A program made the translations under genes and the position numbers. This document shows, one piece after another, positions 51,063 through 61,120 of a stretch of 64,000 bases of DNA; within the stretch, counting starts at the first letter, position 1; each line of letters starts with the position of its first letter. This DNA is from Pseudobutyrivibrio sp. UBA3626 (GTDB lineage: Bacteria; Bacillota; Clostridia; Lachnospirales; Lachnospiraceae): positions 1-64,000 of the forward strand of contig DFLF01000005.1 of assembly GCA_002373675.1 (NCBI GenBank), in the 5' to 3' direction. Below the pieces are notes generated by a model. The model did no database searches and was not told where the DNA came from. It saw only the letters and a program-made list of their open reading frames with translations.

Positions 51063-52553
51063 TTATTTTACCTCTTCTGTCTTGTTATTTCTTTTCTCCA
51101 CAAGTGCGGACATCTCTTTAGATGACTTGAATATCCCATCTAATGCCTCATTCATCTGCTCCATATATTGCATACTGGTCTCTGATACAACAATACTGTC
51201 TTCAGAAGATGCTCTAACCTCTTGTCCAGTGGCAGACAGACTGGTTATAGATTCCATAATTGTATTATTCGCTTCTACAATTTGATCTACCTCATCAGAT
51301 ATTCCATTGATATCTGATGATAATGTATTCATTTGATTTCTAATCTCATCAAATTTCTCACCAGTAGATACTATCATTTCATTTTGTTTCTCAGAATACT
51401 CTACTGACTCTGACATTCTCTTTGCTGCTTCACTGGCATTTCTTGTTAATTCCTGAATAATATTAGATATCTTCTCTGTAGAATTCTTTGTATCTTCTGA
51501 CAGATTACGAATCTCGTCTGCAACTACCGCAAATCCTTTACCAGCTTCTCCGGCACGAGCCGCCTCAATTGATGCATTAAGAGCAAGAAGATTCGTCTGA
51601 TCTGATATGCTTACAATAGTTTCAATAATATTCTCAACTTCTACTATACATTCATTAAGTCTCTTAGTTGTCTCTTGTGAAGATTTGTTAACCTCAGCTG
51701 TTCTCTCTGACTGGAACTTAAGTTGATCAAGAAGGCTTGCACCTTCATCAACCACTTCTACCGTATGATTAGAAGCTTCTTTCATATCTTTTGTTCTATT
51801 CTGAGCACTCTTAAGATTCTCTTGAATATCGCTTGTCATCTCTGTCTGATGCTCTATAGAATCCGATGTAATCTTAGTTGAATCAGCGATGTCTTTGACA
51901 CTGGCATTACTATTCTCGATACTGCTTGAAAGTGTCTTAACAAGCTGTTGTGCATCATCAAGCTGTTTTGCTATATCATTAGAACTATCCATTACCTGAT
52001 TAGCAACCTGCGTCTGTTCATCAGCAGATACCTTCATAAAGTCCACATCTTCTTTATTCTGATTATAAATAATCTTCGTAATAAAGAGAATAACTACACA
52101 TCCTACTCCATACATAAGAGTGCAAGAAATGTTAACAATCAAGTTATCTTCTGGATTATAAATGATATTAAGTGTTAAGAATATTGCCACACTGATAATA
52201 CTTACTATTACACCTCTAATTGTCATCTTGAAATCCATAAAGAATACAAGGGCAAAACAATCTAAGAAGCATAATGCATACAAATAGTAATTACCTGGGC
52301 CTGTCAATGTAGCGAATAGAGTTGCAAGCACCAGTGTATACAGATAGAATGACATAACTCTCTTCTTCTTGCCCATAGTAAGATTAAGCACTATAAGAAT
52401 TACAATACAAGCCGCATCGCCTATTACTCTAATCCAGAATCCCGATTTGTCTGGTGCAACAATACCAACTATCAATATTGTTACAGCAATCAACATATCA
52501 ATTATAAATCCTGCTTTGTTCTTCTGTATCAAATGTTTTGTCTGTAAATCCAT
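51063..52553 (-). CDS. Methyl-accepting chemotaxis protein, 5-6 membrane segments at the N-terminus
   Basis: The 496-residue chemoreceptor has an N-terminal integral membrane region (about 15-165, several hydrophobic segments without a large periplasmic sensor) and a cytosolic signalling domain. The signalling tip carries the conserved ISDQTNLLALNASIEAARAG (about 318-337) then GKGFAVVADEIRNLSE. Such receptors may sense membrane or cytosolic signals. It should couple to CheA/CheW and steer the flagella encoded elsewhere in the window. A second receptor of like plan is at 57252-58736. Confidence 0.94.
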   Translation of the reverse strand: MDLQTKHLIQKNKAGFIIDMLIAVTILIVGIVAPDKSGFWIRVIGDAACIVILIVLNLTMGKKKRVMSFYLYTLVLATLFATLTGPGNYYLYALCFLDCFALVFFMDFKMTIRGVIVSIISVAIFLTLNIIYNPEDNLIVNISCTLMYGVGCVVILFITKIIYNQNKEDVDFMKVSADEQTQVANQVMDSSNDIAKQLDDAQQLVKTLSSSIENSNASVKDIADSTKITSDSIEHQTEMTSDIQENLKSAQNRTKDMKEASNHTVEVVDEGASLLDQLKFQSERTAEVNKSSQETTKRLNECIVEVENIIETIVSISDQTNLLALNASIEAARAGEAGKGFAVVADEIRNLSEDTKNSTEKISNIIQELTRNASEAAKRMSESVEYSEKQNEMIVSTGEKFDEIRNQMNTLSSDINGISDEVDQIVEANNTIMESITSLSATGQEVRASSEDSIVVSETSMQYMEQMNEALDGIFKSSKEMSALVEKRNNKTEEVK

Positions 52554-52668
52554 ATTCTTTTTTACTCCACATTATTTCCGGTCACCGTTACATTTTTATA
52601 ATACTATATTGTTCGCAATAATACTACAATTTATTGTTATTTTTGTAACTATTTAGCCCCATTATATA

Positions 52669-52701
52669 ACAATAAGTCCGTCTTTACGACGGACTTATTG
52701 T
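52669..52701. terminator. Hairpin after the 935-residue oxidoreductase gene, probable terminator
   Basis: ACAATAAGTCCGTC (52669-52682) pairs perfectly with 52688-52701 around a five-base loop, 25 bases after the stop on the minus strand. The tail there is TATATAAT rather than a T run, so it is a weaker call. Confidence 0.65.
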
Positions 52702-52725
52702 AAGTGTAAATTATTCTACTTATGT

Positions 52726-55533
52726 CTATTTAAACATTACTTTAATTCTCTGTTTAAATCCATTTGGAAGAATATATTTGAGCTTGTCTTCTGACCTTCT
52801 CATTGTTGAGCATTCTGGTCTGTCACGATGTAAGTGAATTGCATCAAATTCACAACGTGTAGTACATAGACCACAACCAACACATTGATTCTCATCAACG
52901 ATTGTAGCACCACATGAAAGACAACGAGCTGTCTCTTTCTTGACTTGTTCTTCTGTAAATACTTCCTTAGCATCTCTAAATGACATCTTATCAACGTCTT
53001 TCTTAACACCAGGAGTATTTCTTCCACCTTGATCATATCCTTCTGGAAGTTGGAAATCATCCTTATCAAATTCAATATAATGATGTGGTTGACGTCCAAT
53101 TGTAAGGCTTGAATGAGGTTGTACAAATCTATGAATTGAGATAGCACCTTCTTTACCACATGCAATAGCATCAATTGCAAATCTTGGTCCATAGAACATA
53201 TCTCCACCAACGAAGATATCAGGTACTGTAGTCTGGAATGTAACCTTATCAGCAACTGGTGCTGGACCTCTAAATTCAACGTCCTCACCTTCTAATAGGT
53301 TACCCCATTCTGTACATTGTCCTACAGAAAGAAGTACATTAGAACATTCAATTGTCATAGTTTCATTCTCATCATACTTAGGATCAAAACGTCCCTCAGC
53401 ATTCTTAACCTGAGTACACTTCTTAAATACAATGCCTGTAACCTTGCCATTCTCTGTAAGAATTTCCTTAGGCCCCCAGCCACCTTGAAGCTCAATTCCT
53501 TCTGATTCAGCAATTTCAATTTCCTCAGGAAGTGCTGGCATAATATCACGAGTCTCAAGAGAAACCTGTGTTACCTTAGAAGCGCCGCAACGTACTGCTG
53601 TTCTTGATACATCGATAGCAACGTTACCACCACCGATAACTACTGTATCACCACTAATCTTATATGATTCATCATCAGTAACTATATGAAGAAGATCAAC
53701 ACCCTTCATTACACCTTCTGCATCTTCACCAGGAACGCCTATTCCACGTCCTCCTTGACATCCGATTGCAATGTAGAATGCTTTATATCCTTGCTTTCTA
53801 AGTTCAGCAAGTGTAATATCTTTACCTACTTCAACTCCAAGCTTAATGTCAACACCCATTTCACGAAGTACGTCAACTTCAGCTTCAACGATTTCTGATT
53901 CCATTACGAATGAAGGAATACCATATGTAACCATTCCACCTGGCTTCTTATTCTTCTCGAATAATGTTGGCTTATATCCCTTCTCAGCAAGATAGTAAGC
54001 ACAAGAAATACCAGCAGGACCAGCTCCGATTACAGCAATCTTCTCATCGAAAGCGCCTTTAACCTTAGGAATAACCTTCTTAGGAACAAATCTTGTCTCA
54101 GCATTAAGATCTCTCATTGCAATGAATTTCTTTACTTCATCAATAGCAATTGCTTCATCAACTGTGCCCCTTGTACAAGCATCTTCACAACGACGGTTAC
54201 ATACATGACCGCATACTGCTGGAAGAGGATTGTTCTTCTTGATAAGCTCTAATGCTTTAGTATATTCACCTTGTGCGGCAAGCTTTAAGTATCCCTGAAT
54301 AGCGATATGTGCAGGACAAGCTGTCTTACATGGAGCTGTACCAGTTTCATGTGTCTCAATACGGTTTGTATCTCTGTAATCCCAGTTCCAATCAGCTTCA
54401 CTCCACTTCTTGTCAGTTGGAAGTGGTTGCTTAGGATATTGTACCTCTGTACCATCCTTCTTACATAACTTCTGACCAAGAGTAAGTGCTCCAGCTGGAC
54501 ATACCTCTACGCATCGTGCACAAGCTACACACTTCTCCTTCTCTACATGAGCTACATAAGCAGATCTACTCATGTTAGGAGTGTTGAATAACTGTGATGT
54601 ACGAAGTGCGTAACATACATTAACGTTACAGTTACAGATAGCGAAAATCTTGTCTTCACCATCAATATTAGTAATCTGATGTACGAAACCGTTCTCTTCA
54701 CCCTTCTTAAATATTTCAAGAGCTTCTTCTTTAGTAATGTAACGTCCGCCTTTACCTGTCTCAACAACATATTCAGCCATGTCACCTACAGCAACACACC
54801 AGTCGTTGAAATCATCTGCACAGCCTTCATCATATGTCATTCTTGAACGACGGCATGAACAAGGTGATGCAGCATATCTACCTTCGTATTTATCTAACCA
54901 GTGAGAGATATGCTCGATAGGAATAGATGTCTCATTCATATCTACTTCCTTCTCAACTGCGATAACATGCATACCAATTCCAGCACCTCCAGGAGGAACC
55001 ATATGTGTAAGTCCCTCAAGTGGAAGTCTTGTCATATGCTCGAAGAACATACCAAGCTCTGGACGCTTAGCAATCATATCCTGGTTCATGTTAGAGAATT
55101 CAGCTGAACCAGGTACATACATAGGAAGAACCCATCTCTTCTCATGATTTGGATTAGGCCACTTTGGATCAAGATCCTCGTAATTCCATTCTACAATTCC
55201 TGCGTAAGAGATTTTCTCTAATTTCTCTGTTAATTCTTCATCTGATAATCCAGAACTTGCTTTTAATTCTGCAAATGTTCTTGGATGACGAATCTCTTTA
55301 AAATTGTCAATAATCCACTTTGCCAAATCATCATCGTCTTCAACAAGTGCCTTAACTGCCCAATACTCCGGATCATCTTTTGTAACTTTCTGAAGACCAA
55401 GCTTAATCTTAGCACGGTCAGTAATAATCTTACCCAGTTTTGCAACATTAGGTAACATTGGTCCACTAACGTCTGCACAATCTGGACGTAGCGGATAGTT
55501 AGGATTTGTTCCTTGCGCTGTCTTTGCTGCCAT
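52726..55533 (-). CDS. Multi-cluster Fe-S flavoprotein: GltD-like NAD(P) oxidoreductase with extra N-terminal domains
   Basis: This 935-residue cytosolic protein joins several modules. Residues 1-310 are an unusual N-terminal part with CSCRRS (226) and CNCNVNVC (300) Cys groups; 335-346 is a ferredoxin motif CVACARCVEVCP; 402-453 holds the GltD N-terminal Cys pairs; 503-508 is the FAD motif GAGPAG; GGGNVA near 668 is the NAD(P) site; and the C-terminus (about 880-915) has more clusters, CVGCGLCTTRC. The GltD-like core transfers electrons between NAD(P)H, FAD and Fe-S clusters. The partner and reaction are unknown; redox balancing with ferredoxin in an anaerobe is likely. Confidence 0.85.
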   Translation of the reverse strand: MAAKTAQGTNPNYPLRPDCADVSGPMLPNVAKLGKIITDRAKIKLGLQKVTKDDPEYWAVKALVEDDDDLAKWIIDNFKEIRHPRTFAELKASSGLSDEELTEKLEKISYAGIVEWNYEDLDPKWPNPNHEKRWVLPMYVPGSAEFSNMNQDMIAKRPELGMFFEHMTRLPLEGLTHMVPPGGAGIGMHVIAVEKEVDMNETSIPIEHISHWLDKYEGRYAASPCSCRRSRMTYDEGCADDFNDWCVAVGDMAEYVVETGKGGRYITKEEALEIFKKGEENGFVHQITNIDGEDKIFAICNCNVNVCYALRTSQLFNTPNMSRSAYVAHVEKEKCVACARCVEVCPAGALTLGQKLCKKDGTEVQYPKQPLPTDKKWSEADWNWDYRDTNRIETHETGTAPCKTACPAHIAIQGYLKLAAQGEYTKALELIKKNNPLPAVCGHVCNRRCEDACTRGTVDEAIAIDEVKKFIAMRDLNAETRFVPKKVIPKVKGAFDEKIAVIGAGPAGISCAYYLAEKGYKPTLFEKNKKPGGMVTYGIPSFVMESEIVEAEVDVLREMGVDIKLGVEVGKDITLAELRKQGYKAFYIAIGCQGGRGIGVPGEDAEGVMKGVDLLHIVTDDESYKISGDTVVIGGGNVAIDVSRTAVRCGASKVTQVSLETRDIMPALPEEIEIAESEGIELQGGWGPKEILTENGKVTGIVFKKCTQVKNAEGRFDPKYDENETMTIECSNVLLSVGQCTEWGNLLEGEDVEFRGPAPVADKVTFQTTVPDIFVGGDMFYGPRFAIDAIACGKEGAISIHRFVQPHSSLTIGRQPHHYIEFDKDDFQLPEGYDQGGRNTPGVKKDVDKMSFRDAKEVFTEEQVKKETARCLSCGATIVDENQCVGCGLCTTRCEFDAIHLHRDRPECSTMRRSEDKLKYILPNGFKQRIKVMFK

Positions 55534-55613
55534 AAATAAATACCTCTCTCTTTCCTTTATTAACTTTTAACCTTCTATAGTTACTTCACAAGCGCGTAAT
55601 AACTCTTAGTATC

Positions 55614-55642
55614 ATTATACGAAAGCTATCGTCAAATTGCAA
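55614..55642 (-). promoter_or_regulatory. Sigma-A promoter of the Fe-S flavoprotein gene
   Basis: Minus strand TTGCAA (55637-55642), 17-base spacer, TATAAT (55614-55619), about 75 bases before the ATG. Confidence 0.8.
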
Positions 55643-55707
55643 TAGAATAAAAGCAGATTGATAATTTTTTCACAAATTTTACATATTTCGCAAAAATATT
55701 CTGCGAT

Positions 55708-57240
55708 TTATTTGAGAAAATACATAATCTCTTCTGCTTTATCTACAATTGTCATGCAGGTTAATTGTTCTAATTCTTCTCTTGGTCTAAATCCCCAACT
55801 AACAAGAAGACAATCCATTCCCGCACATTCAGCTGTAAGAGAATCTACACCAGAATCTCCCACATATAGGACATCTTCTGCCTTTAATTCCGGATCTATC
55901 TTACTAAGTGCAGCATATACACTGTCTTTTGCCGGCTTTTTTGCCCTAACCATGTTGTCACCTGCATAACTTACAATATAATCTTTGAAGAAATGATCAA
56001 CAATCCGGCCTACCGCTCCTTCTTCTTTGTTACTTACAATTCCTACGGGTATGCCAAGTTCCTTACATCTCTTAAGTACATCCATCATTCCAGGATATAC
56101 AGTAGAGTATACATACAAATGATCCAGATAATACTTTAGAAACAATGAGAACTCTTCTTCAAAAGTCTCACATTCTTCACCTCCTGGAACACAACGAATC
56201 ATAAGATTTCTAACTCCATTTCCAACAATACTTCGCACTTCATCTACACTAAGATTAGGATGATTATACTGAGTAAGACTATAATTAACTGCAGCTGTAA
56301 GATCTTCTATTGTATTAAGAAGTGTTCCATCAAGATCAAGAACTAATGCCTTATATTTATCGATAATGGCATCTCTTCTTGCTATTCCAGAAGAACATGC
56401 TGTAGCACTTCCACACCTTAGTGCCATATAGAAAGACTTCTTCATATTGCCACTTTCTATATATTTGTATAAAAAGCCTGCAACAAGTGAATCTCCAGCA
56501 CCTGTTGTATTAATAATATCTCCCCTTGGCGACTTACAAGTCATAACCTGTCCATCTTCTGTAAGCATTATTCCACCATGAGATCCAAGGCTTACAATAA
56601 CATTTCTAGCACCCATATCCTGTAATTTAGAAGCATACTTTAATACTTCTTCATCTGTTCTGATATTGACACCAAAAAGGTTTCGAAGTTCTTCAACATT
56701 AGGCTTAACAAGAAATGGCTCTGCCTCAAGAGAAGCTTCTAAGAGCCCGCCTGCGGCGTCAACAACCACCTTTATCTCTTTACTTGGCAAATGTTCTATT
56801 ATCTCTTTATATACGTTCTTTCCAAGACTTCTTGGCGCCGAGCCAGCAAGGACTAGAATATCTTCTTCTCCAAATTCCTGCAATTTCTCATAAAGTTCTA
56901 GAAGATACTCACTTTTCATCACAGGTCCATCGCCATTAATCTGGGTCTCCTTGTTGCCGCTAACTTTGATGTTGATTCTGCTACTACCTTCACAGGAAAT
57001 AAAATCACAATTTACTTTCTCTTCTTTGAGAAGTCTCTCAATCTCTTCTCCTGTAAATCCTGCTTTAAATCCTAGAGCGGTTGTCTTTTCTCCCAATCTA
57101 CTCAGAAGTATTGATACGTTAATACCTTTTCCACCAGGGAATATCTCTTCCCCGGACGCTCTGTTGATATCACCCACCTTCAAATCTTTAATCTTGATAT
57201 AATAATCAAGAGATGGGTTGAGTGTGATTGTATATACCAT
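55708..57240 (-). CDS. 1-phosphofructokinase (PfkB) fused to a HAD phosphatase
   Basis: Residues 1-295 are a complete FruK/LacC-type PfkB kinase: start MVYTITLNPSLDYYIKI, GGKGINVS (36-43) and the catalytic GAGDSLVAGF (247-256). Residues 297-510 are a HAD phosphatase of the Gph/PGP type with DLDGTLLNT (302-310), SNK in the second motif and GDSGVDSLTA in the fourth. One frame runs through both, without an internal stop. It would phosphorylate fructose 1-phosphate or tagatose 6-phosphate and dephosphorylate some sugar phosphate. No fru PTS gene is adjacent. It lies 11 bases after the chemoreceptor gene. Confidence 0.9.
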   Translation of the reverse strand: MVYTITLNPSLDYYIKIKDLKVGDINRASGEEIFPGGKGINVSILLSRLGEKTTALGFKAGFTGEEIERLLKEEKVNCDFISCEGSSRINIKVSGNKETQINGDGPVMKSEYLLELYEKLQEFGEEDILVLAGSAPRSLGKNVYKEIIEHLPSKEIKVVVDAAGGLLEASLEAEPFLVKPNVEELRNLFGVNIRTDEEVLKYASKLQDMGARNVIVSLGSHGGIMLTEDGQVMTCKSPRGDIINTTGAGDSLVAGFLYKYIESGNMKKSFYMALRCGSATACSSGIARRDAIIDKYKALVLDLDGTLLNTIEDLTAAVNYSLTQYNHPNLSVDEVRSIVGNGVRNLMIRCVPGGEECETFEEEFSLFLKYYLDHLYVYSTVYPGMMDVLKRCKELGIPVGIVSNKEEGAVGRIVDHFFKDYIVSYAGDNMVRAKKPAKDSVYAALSKIDPELKAEDVLYVGDSGVDSLTAECAGMDCLLVSWGFRPREELEQLTCMTIVDKAEEIMYFLK

Positions 57241-57251
57241 ATTATATCCTT

Positions 57252-58736
57252 TTATTCCTCAGCAATAGCCTGTAATTTCTGTATACTTGCAAGAATCTCG
57301 CCTAAGTATTCGCTTACTTCCCTGGTTCCATCAAGGGACTGCTTAGTAACATTCATAGTATTCTCGCTATTAGCTGTAAGCTCTTCTGTATAAGCACTTG
57401 TATTAGAAATTGAACCAGCGATTTCAGAGTTATTCTTGTTAATATTACCAAGGAATTCTGACTGCTTTCTTACAGCTTCATTCATCGTATTAATATTGTC
57501 ATCAATTGTCTTGAACTGCTCATCTGTCTGATTAACAAGTTCATTCTGTCTTGCACTAACTTCATCCAAGTTAGATACTGCATCGTTAACAAGACCTGCT
57601 TCGTCAGCCAAAGTTTCCAGGATTCCATTAATCTTCTCTGTTGCGTTACTTGTATCTCCAGATAACTTCTGTATTTCACCGGCAACAACTGCAAATCCTT
57701 TACCCTGCTCACCTGCTCTGGCTGCCTCAATGCTGGCATTTAATGATAGGAGGTTTGTCTGGTCTGCAATATTTCTAATAATAGAAAGTATTTCTTTTGC
57801 TTCCTGTAAGCTATCTACTAGAGTCTCTGTTGCTTCTGATACCTTTTCTTTGGATTCTGCAACAAGTTTTGTACTGTCAGATAAGGCATTTACATTACTC
57901 ATACCTTGTTCTGACAATCTATGAGTCTCAGTAAATCTATCCTGAATATCGTTACTAATCTCAGTTAACGAATTTAATTTTTCACTTATTCCATTACTCA
58001 TTGCAAGCTGATCTTGAATAGTATCTGCAACATCGCTTGTTCCGGATGCGATTTCTTCAATAGAAGACTGAGCTGATTCTGATTGAGACTCAATTGTCTT
58101 AGCTTTAGAATCAATATCTGCAACCCTCTCGCTAAGAGCATCAGTTGCTTCTTTTATTGCGTCAAGAACTTCTTCTTGTCTCTTAGTCTGCGCTTCTATC
58201 TGCGCCATTCTCTTCTTGCCAATATCCTGTGTAATTCTACTAGAAACACAAGCAAGAATACCCACAAGAATTACTGCAAATATCTGTATTTCATAATTAG
58301 CTATATCATCAGCACTAAGAGCATGATATACCACAATTCTTACTATTACTGATGCAAGATTTATAACAAAATATGTAATAAAGAATTGTAACAGCACCTT
58401 AAAATCACTATAGGATAGCACTACTGCAAGCATTGGGAACAAATACACAAATGTTAATGGTGTATCTCCTGTTATAAGAACATATGCAAATAATATCGCG
58501 TATCCATATGTTGCAAACAATGCAAACTTCGGACTGTCTGGATTCTTCTTCTTGAAAAGAAATCCCACAACAAATGGTACAAAAGCACAAACAAGAAGCA
58601 TTGCATAATATACAATAGTTCTTTCTCCTTTAATTACCTCAAGAAGATATGCCGCTGAAATTATGCCTAGCGTAACAACCCAACCTATCAGCACGAAACT
58701 GTTAATTCGTGCCATATCACTTTTTACTTTCTTCAT
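57252..58736 (-). CDS. Methyl-accepting chemotaxis protein, second copy
   Basis: The 494-residue receptor has an N-terminal membrane region (about 12-175, five to six hydrophobic segments) with little extracellular sequence, and a signalling domain with IADQTNLLSLNASIEAARAG (about 320-339) and GKGFAVVAGEIQKLSG. It shares its plan with the receptor at 51063-52553, but the sequences differ widely in the membrane part, so the signals probably differ. It lies between truA and the FruK-HAD gene, with GGAGG before ATG 58736. Confidence 0.94.
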   Translation of the reverse strand: MKKVKSDMARINSFVLIGWVVTLGIISAAYLLEVIKGERTIVYYAMLLVCAFVPFVVGFLFKKKNPDSPKFALFATYGYAILFAYVLITGDTPLTFVYLFPMLAVVLSYSDFKVLLQFFITYFVINLASVIVRIVVYHALSADDIANYEIQIFAVILVGILACVSSRITQDIGKKRMAQIEAQTKRQEEVLDAIKEATDALSERVADIDSKAKTIESQSESAQSSIEEIASGTSDVADTIQDQLAMSNGISEKLNSLTEISNDIQDRFTETHRLSEQGMSNVNALSDSTKLVAESKEKVSEATETLVDSLQEAKEILSIIRNIADQTNLLSLNASIEAARAGEQGKGFAVVAGEIQKLSGDTSNATEKINGILETLADEAGLVNDAVSNLDEVSARQNELVNQTDEQFKTIDDNINTMNEAVRKQSEFLGNINKNNSEIAGSISNTSAYTEELTANSENTMNVTKQSLDGTREVSEYLGEILASIQKLQAIAEE

Positions 58737-58780
58737 GACTCAAACCTCCTCATATTTATATTGCTATATTAAATCATGAA

Positions 58781-59533
58781 TTAATAATATACTTTTTCCA
58801 GGCATAAACCTTTGGCAGGAGCTGTCTGCCCTGCTTTTGTCCTGTCTCTAGCATCTAATACATCTTTTACTTCTTCAGGTCCCATCTCACCTTTACCAAC
58901 CATTAGAAGCGTTCCAACAAGGATTCGTACCATGTATTGCAGAAAACCGGTTCCAGTAAAATACAAATAAATATATCCTTTTGAAGATTTTATATCAATG
59001 CTCTTAATCTCTCTTATAGTGGACTTCTTCATCTTAGGGTTTCCGCAAAAGCTTTTAAAGTCATGCTCCCCAACAAGATAATCAGAAGCTTCTCTCATAG
59101 CTTCCACATCCAGCTTCTCTTCAATAAATGTGTAATACTTCCTGTTAAAAACCGGTTTAACTTTACCATTAAATATTGTATAACAATAAGTCTTACCCTT
59201 TGCATTATATCTTGCATGAAACCTATCGGATGCTTTCGTCACAGTCATAACCGCTATATCGTCTGGCAGATATCTATTCATATATTCTAATATATCTTCC
59301 TCTGCCATAGTCGTTTCCATATGCACATTAGCAATCATTGCCTTGGCGTGAACTCCTGCATCTGTACGTCCTGCACCTATGATTTCTATATCTGTATCAC
59401 ACATACGAGAAAGCACATTTTCTATTTTCCCTTGAATCGTTTCTTTATTAGGTTGCCTTTCCCATCCAAAGTAACGAGTTCCATCATAACTGATTTTTAA
59501 TTTATAATTATTTTGTGCGATATTTTCAGTCAT
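58781..59533 (-). CDS. truA: tRNA pseudouridine synthase TruA
   Basis: TruA makes pseudouridine at tRNA positions 38-40. The 250-residue protein has the family's YDGTRYFGWERQPNKETIQG start, the catalytic Asp in GAGRTDAGVHA (about 56-66), the RFHARYNAKGKTYCY strand and the GTGFLQYMVRILVGTLL C-terminal block. The length is normal. It is the first gene of a possible run with the chemoreceptor and FruK-HAD genes, and is divergent from the MATE gene. Confidence 0.96.
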   Translation of the reverse strand: MTENIAQNNYKLKISYDGTRYFGWERQPNKETIQGKIENVLSRMCDTDIEIIGAGRTDAGVHAKAMIANVHMETTMAEEDILEYMNRYLPDDIAVMTVTKASDRFHARYNAKGKTYCYTIFNGKVKPVFNRKYYTFIEEKLDVEAMREASDYLVGEHDFKSFCGNPKMKKSTIREIKSIDIKSSKGYIYLYFTGTGFLQYMVRILVGTLLMVGKGEMGPEEVKDVLDARDRTKAGQTAPAKGLCLEKVYY

Positions 59534-59699
59534 ACCTCTATTATGGCATTTTTTGTATTACATTTCCACAAAAATGTCCATTAATTATCTATTTTCTATA
59601 CACTCTCCACATGAATCATCTTATATTTGTCGTATTTACTCATCATTTTACTATATAATATGTATGATTTATTCAAATATTTAATAAAAAGGAATTATT

Positions 59700-61106
59700 A
59701 TGAGCACTTCACAAGATAAAACCAAAACAAACCCTTTAGGATTCGAATCTGTAGGCATATTAATCAGAAAATTTGCAATTCCAAGCATTATTGCAATGCT
59801 CGTAACTTCACTATATAACATTGTAGATCAGATATTCATCGGTCAATGTGTCGGAGAACTGGGAAATGCGGCTACCAACATTGTATTCCCTTTAACGATG
59901 TGTTGCATCAGTACTGCTCTTCTTTTTGGAATTGGCGGTTCATCAGCATTTAATCTGTCGCAAGGAAGAAAAGAACTGGATAAAGCTCCTTACTTTGTTG
60001 GAACAGCCACAACAATGATGATTCTTATCGGGCTGATTCTTGGTATAGCATGTGTCCTGTTCACAGAACCGATACTTAGATTCTTAGGTTCTCCTGATTC
60101 AGTGTTAGAATATGCCAAACCATATCTATCTATAACAGCTATAGGTTTTCCTGCACTTATTCTTCAGGCAGGAGGCGGACATCTGGTAAGAGCCGACGGA
60201 AGCCCGAAAATTACAATGACAATCAACATTGTTGGTGCCCTTATCAATATTATTCTAGATGCGGTTTTTGTTGTATATCTGGGAATGGGAATGGCTGGTG
60301 CTGCTATTGCAACTGTTATCGGACAAGTTATTTCATGTTTAATTGTTATAGTGTACTTCTTCCATTTCAAATCAGCAGAATTAAAGCCTAAACACTTTGT
60401 TCCAAGAGGCTTTTCACTTAAACAAAGCACTGTCCTTGGTCTCGCACCATGCTTTAACCAGCTAGCCATGATGGCTACGGCAATCGTATTCAACAACAGT
60501 CTCGCATACTATGGTGCTCAAAGCAAATATGGTGACTCAATACCTATTGCCGTTGCAGGAATTGTACTAAAATGTGCTCAAATACTTCTTGCGATAATTA
60601 TAGGAATAGCCCAGGGATTACAACCTATAGCCAGCTTCAACTATGGCGCAAAGAATTACGACAGAGTTAAGAGAGGTTATACTATTGCTCTTAAATGGGG
60701 AGCGCTTATATCTATAATCGGATTTTTGCTGTTCCAGATTTTTCCTGCAGAAATCATAGGATTCTTTGGTAAAGGCTCAGACCTGTATGTTGATTTTGGA
60801 GTTAAATTCTTTAGAATAACAGTCTTTATGATGTGTTTAATCTTCATACAGCCAATTACATCTAACTTCTTTACAGCAATAGGAAAGCCTAAGAAGGGCG
60901 TTTTCTTAAGCTTAACAAGACAGTTTATATTCCTGATGCCCCTTATACTCATTTTCCCAAGAATATTCGGATTCGAAGGATTATTATATTGCCAGCCAAT
61001 AGCCGATTTTCTAGCTGCGTTAATATGTGTAATTATGATTATCAGAGAATTCAAAAAGCCGGAATACTCCGGCTCTGAAAGTTTCTTTTATTTCAAAAGA
61101 AAATAA
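59700..61106 (+). CDS. MATE family efflux transporter
   Basis: The 468-residue protein has twelve membrane segments in two six-helix halves and typical MATE features: KFAIPSIIAMLVTSLYNIVDQIFIG near the N-terminus (split here as two parts of one block), GIGGSSAFNLSQG, and the second-half GIAQGLQPIASFNYGAKN. MATE pumps export cationic drugs or metabolites by Na+ or H+ antiport. An AAGGAA site precedes ATG 59700. It is a single plus-strand gene that ends 15 bases before the convergent GH13 gene. Confidence 0.92.
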   Translation: MSTSQDKTKTNPLGFESVGILIRKFAIPSIIAMLVTSLYNIVDQIFIGQCVGELGNAATNIVFPLTMCCISTALLFGIGGSSAFNLSQGRKELDKAPYFVGTATTMMILIGLILGIACVLFTEPILRFLGSPDSVLEYAKPYLSITAIGFPALILQAGGGHLVRADGSPKITMTINIVGALINIILDAVFVVYLGMGMAGAAIATVIGQVISCLIVIVYFFHFKSAELKPKHFVPRGFSLKQSTVLGLAPCFNQLAMMATAIVFNNSLAYYGAQSKYGDSIPIAVAGIVLKCAQILLAIIIGIAQGLQPIASFNYGAKNYDRVKRGYTIALKWGALISIIGFLLFQIFPAEIIGFFGKGSDLYVDFGVKFFRITVFMMCLIFIQPITSNFFTAIGKPKKGVFLSLTRQFIFLMPLILIFPRIFGFEGLLYCQPIADFLAALICVIMIIREFKKPEYSGSESFFYFKRK

Positions 61107-61120
61107 ATGCAGATTTAATT

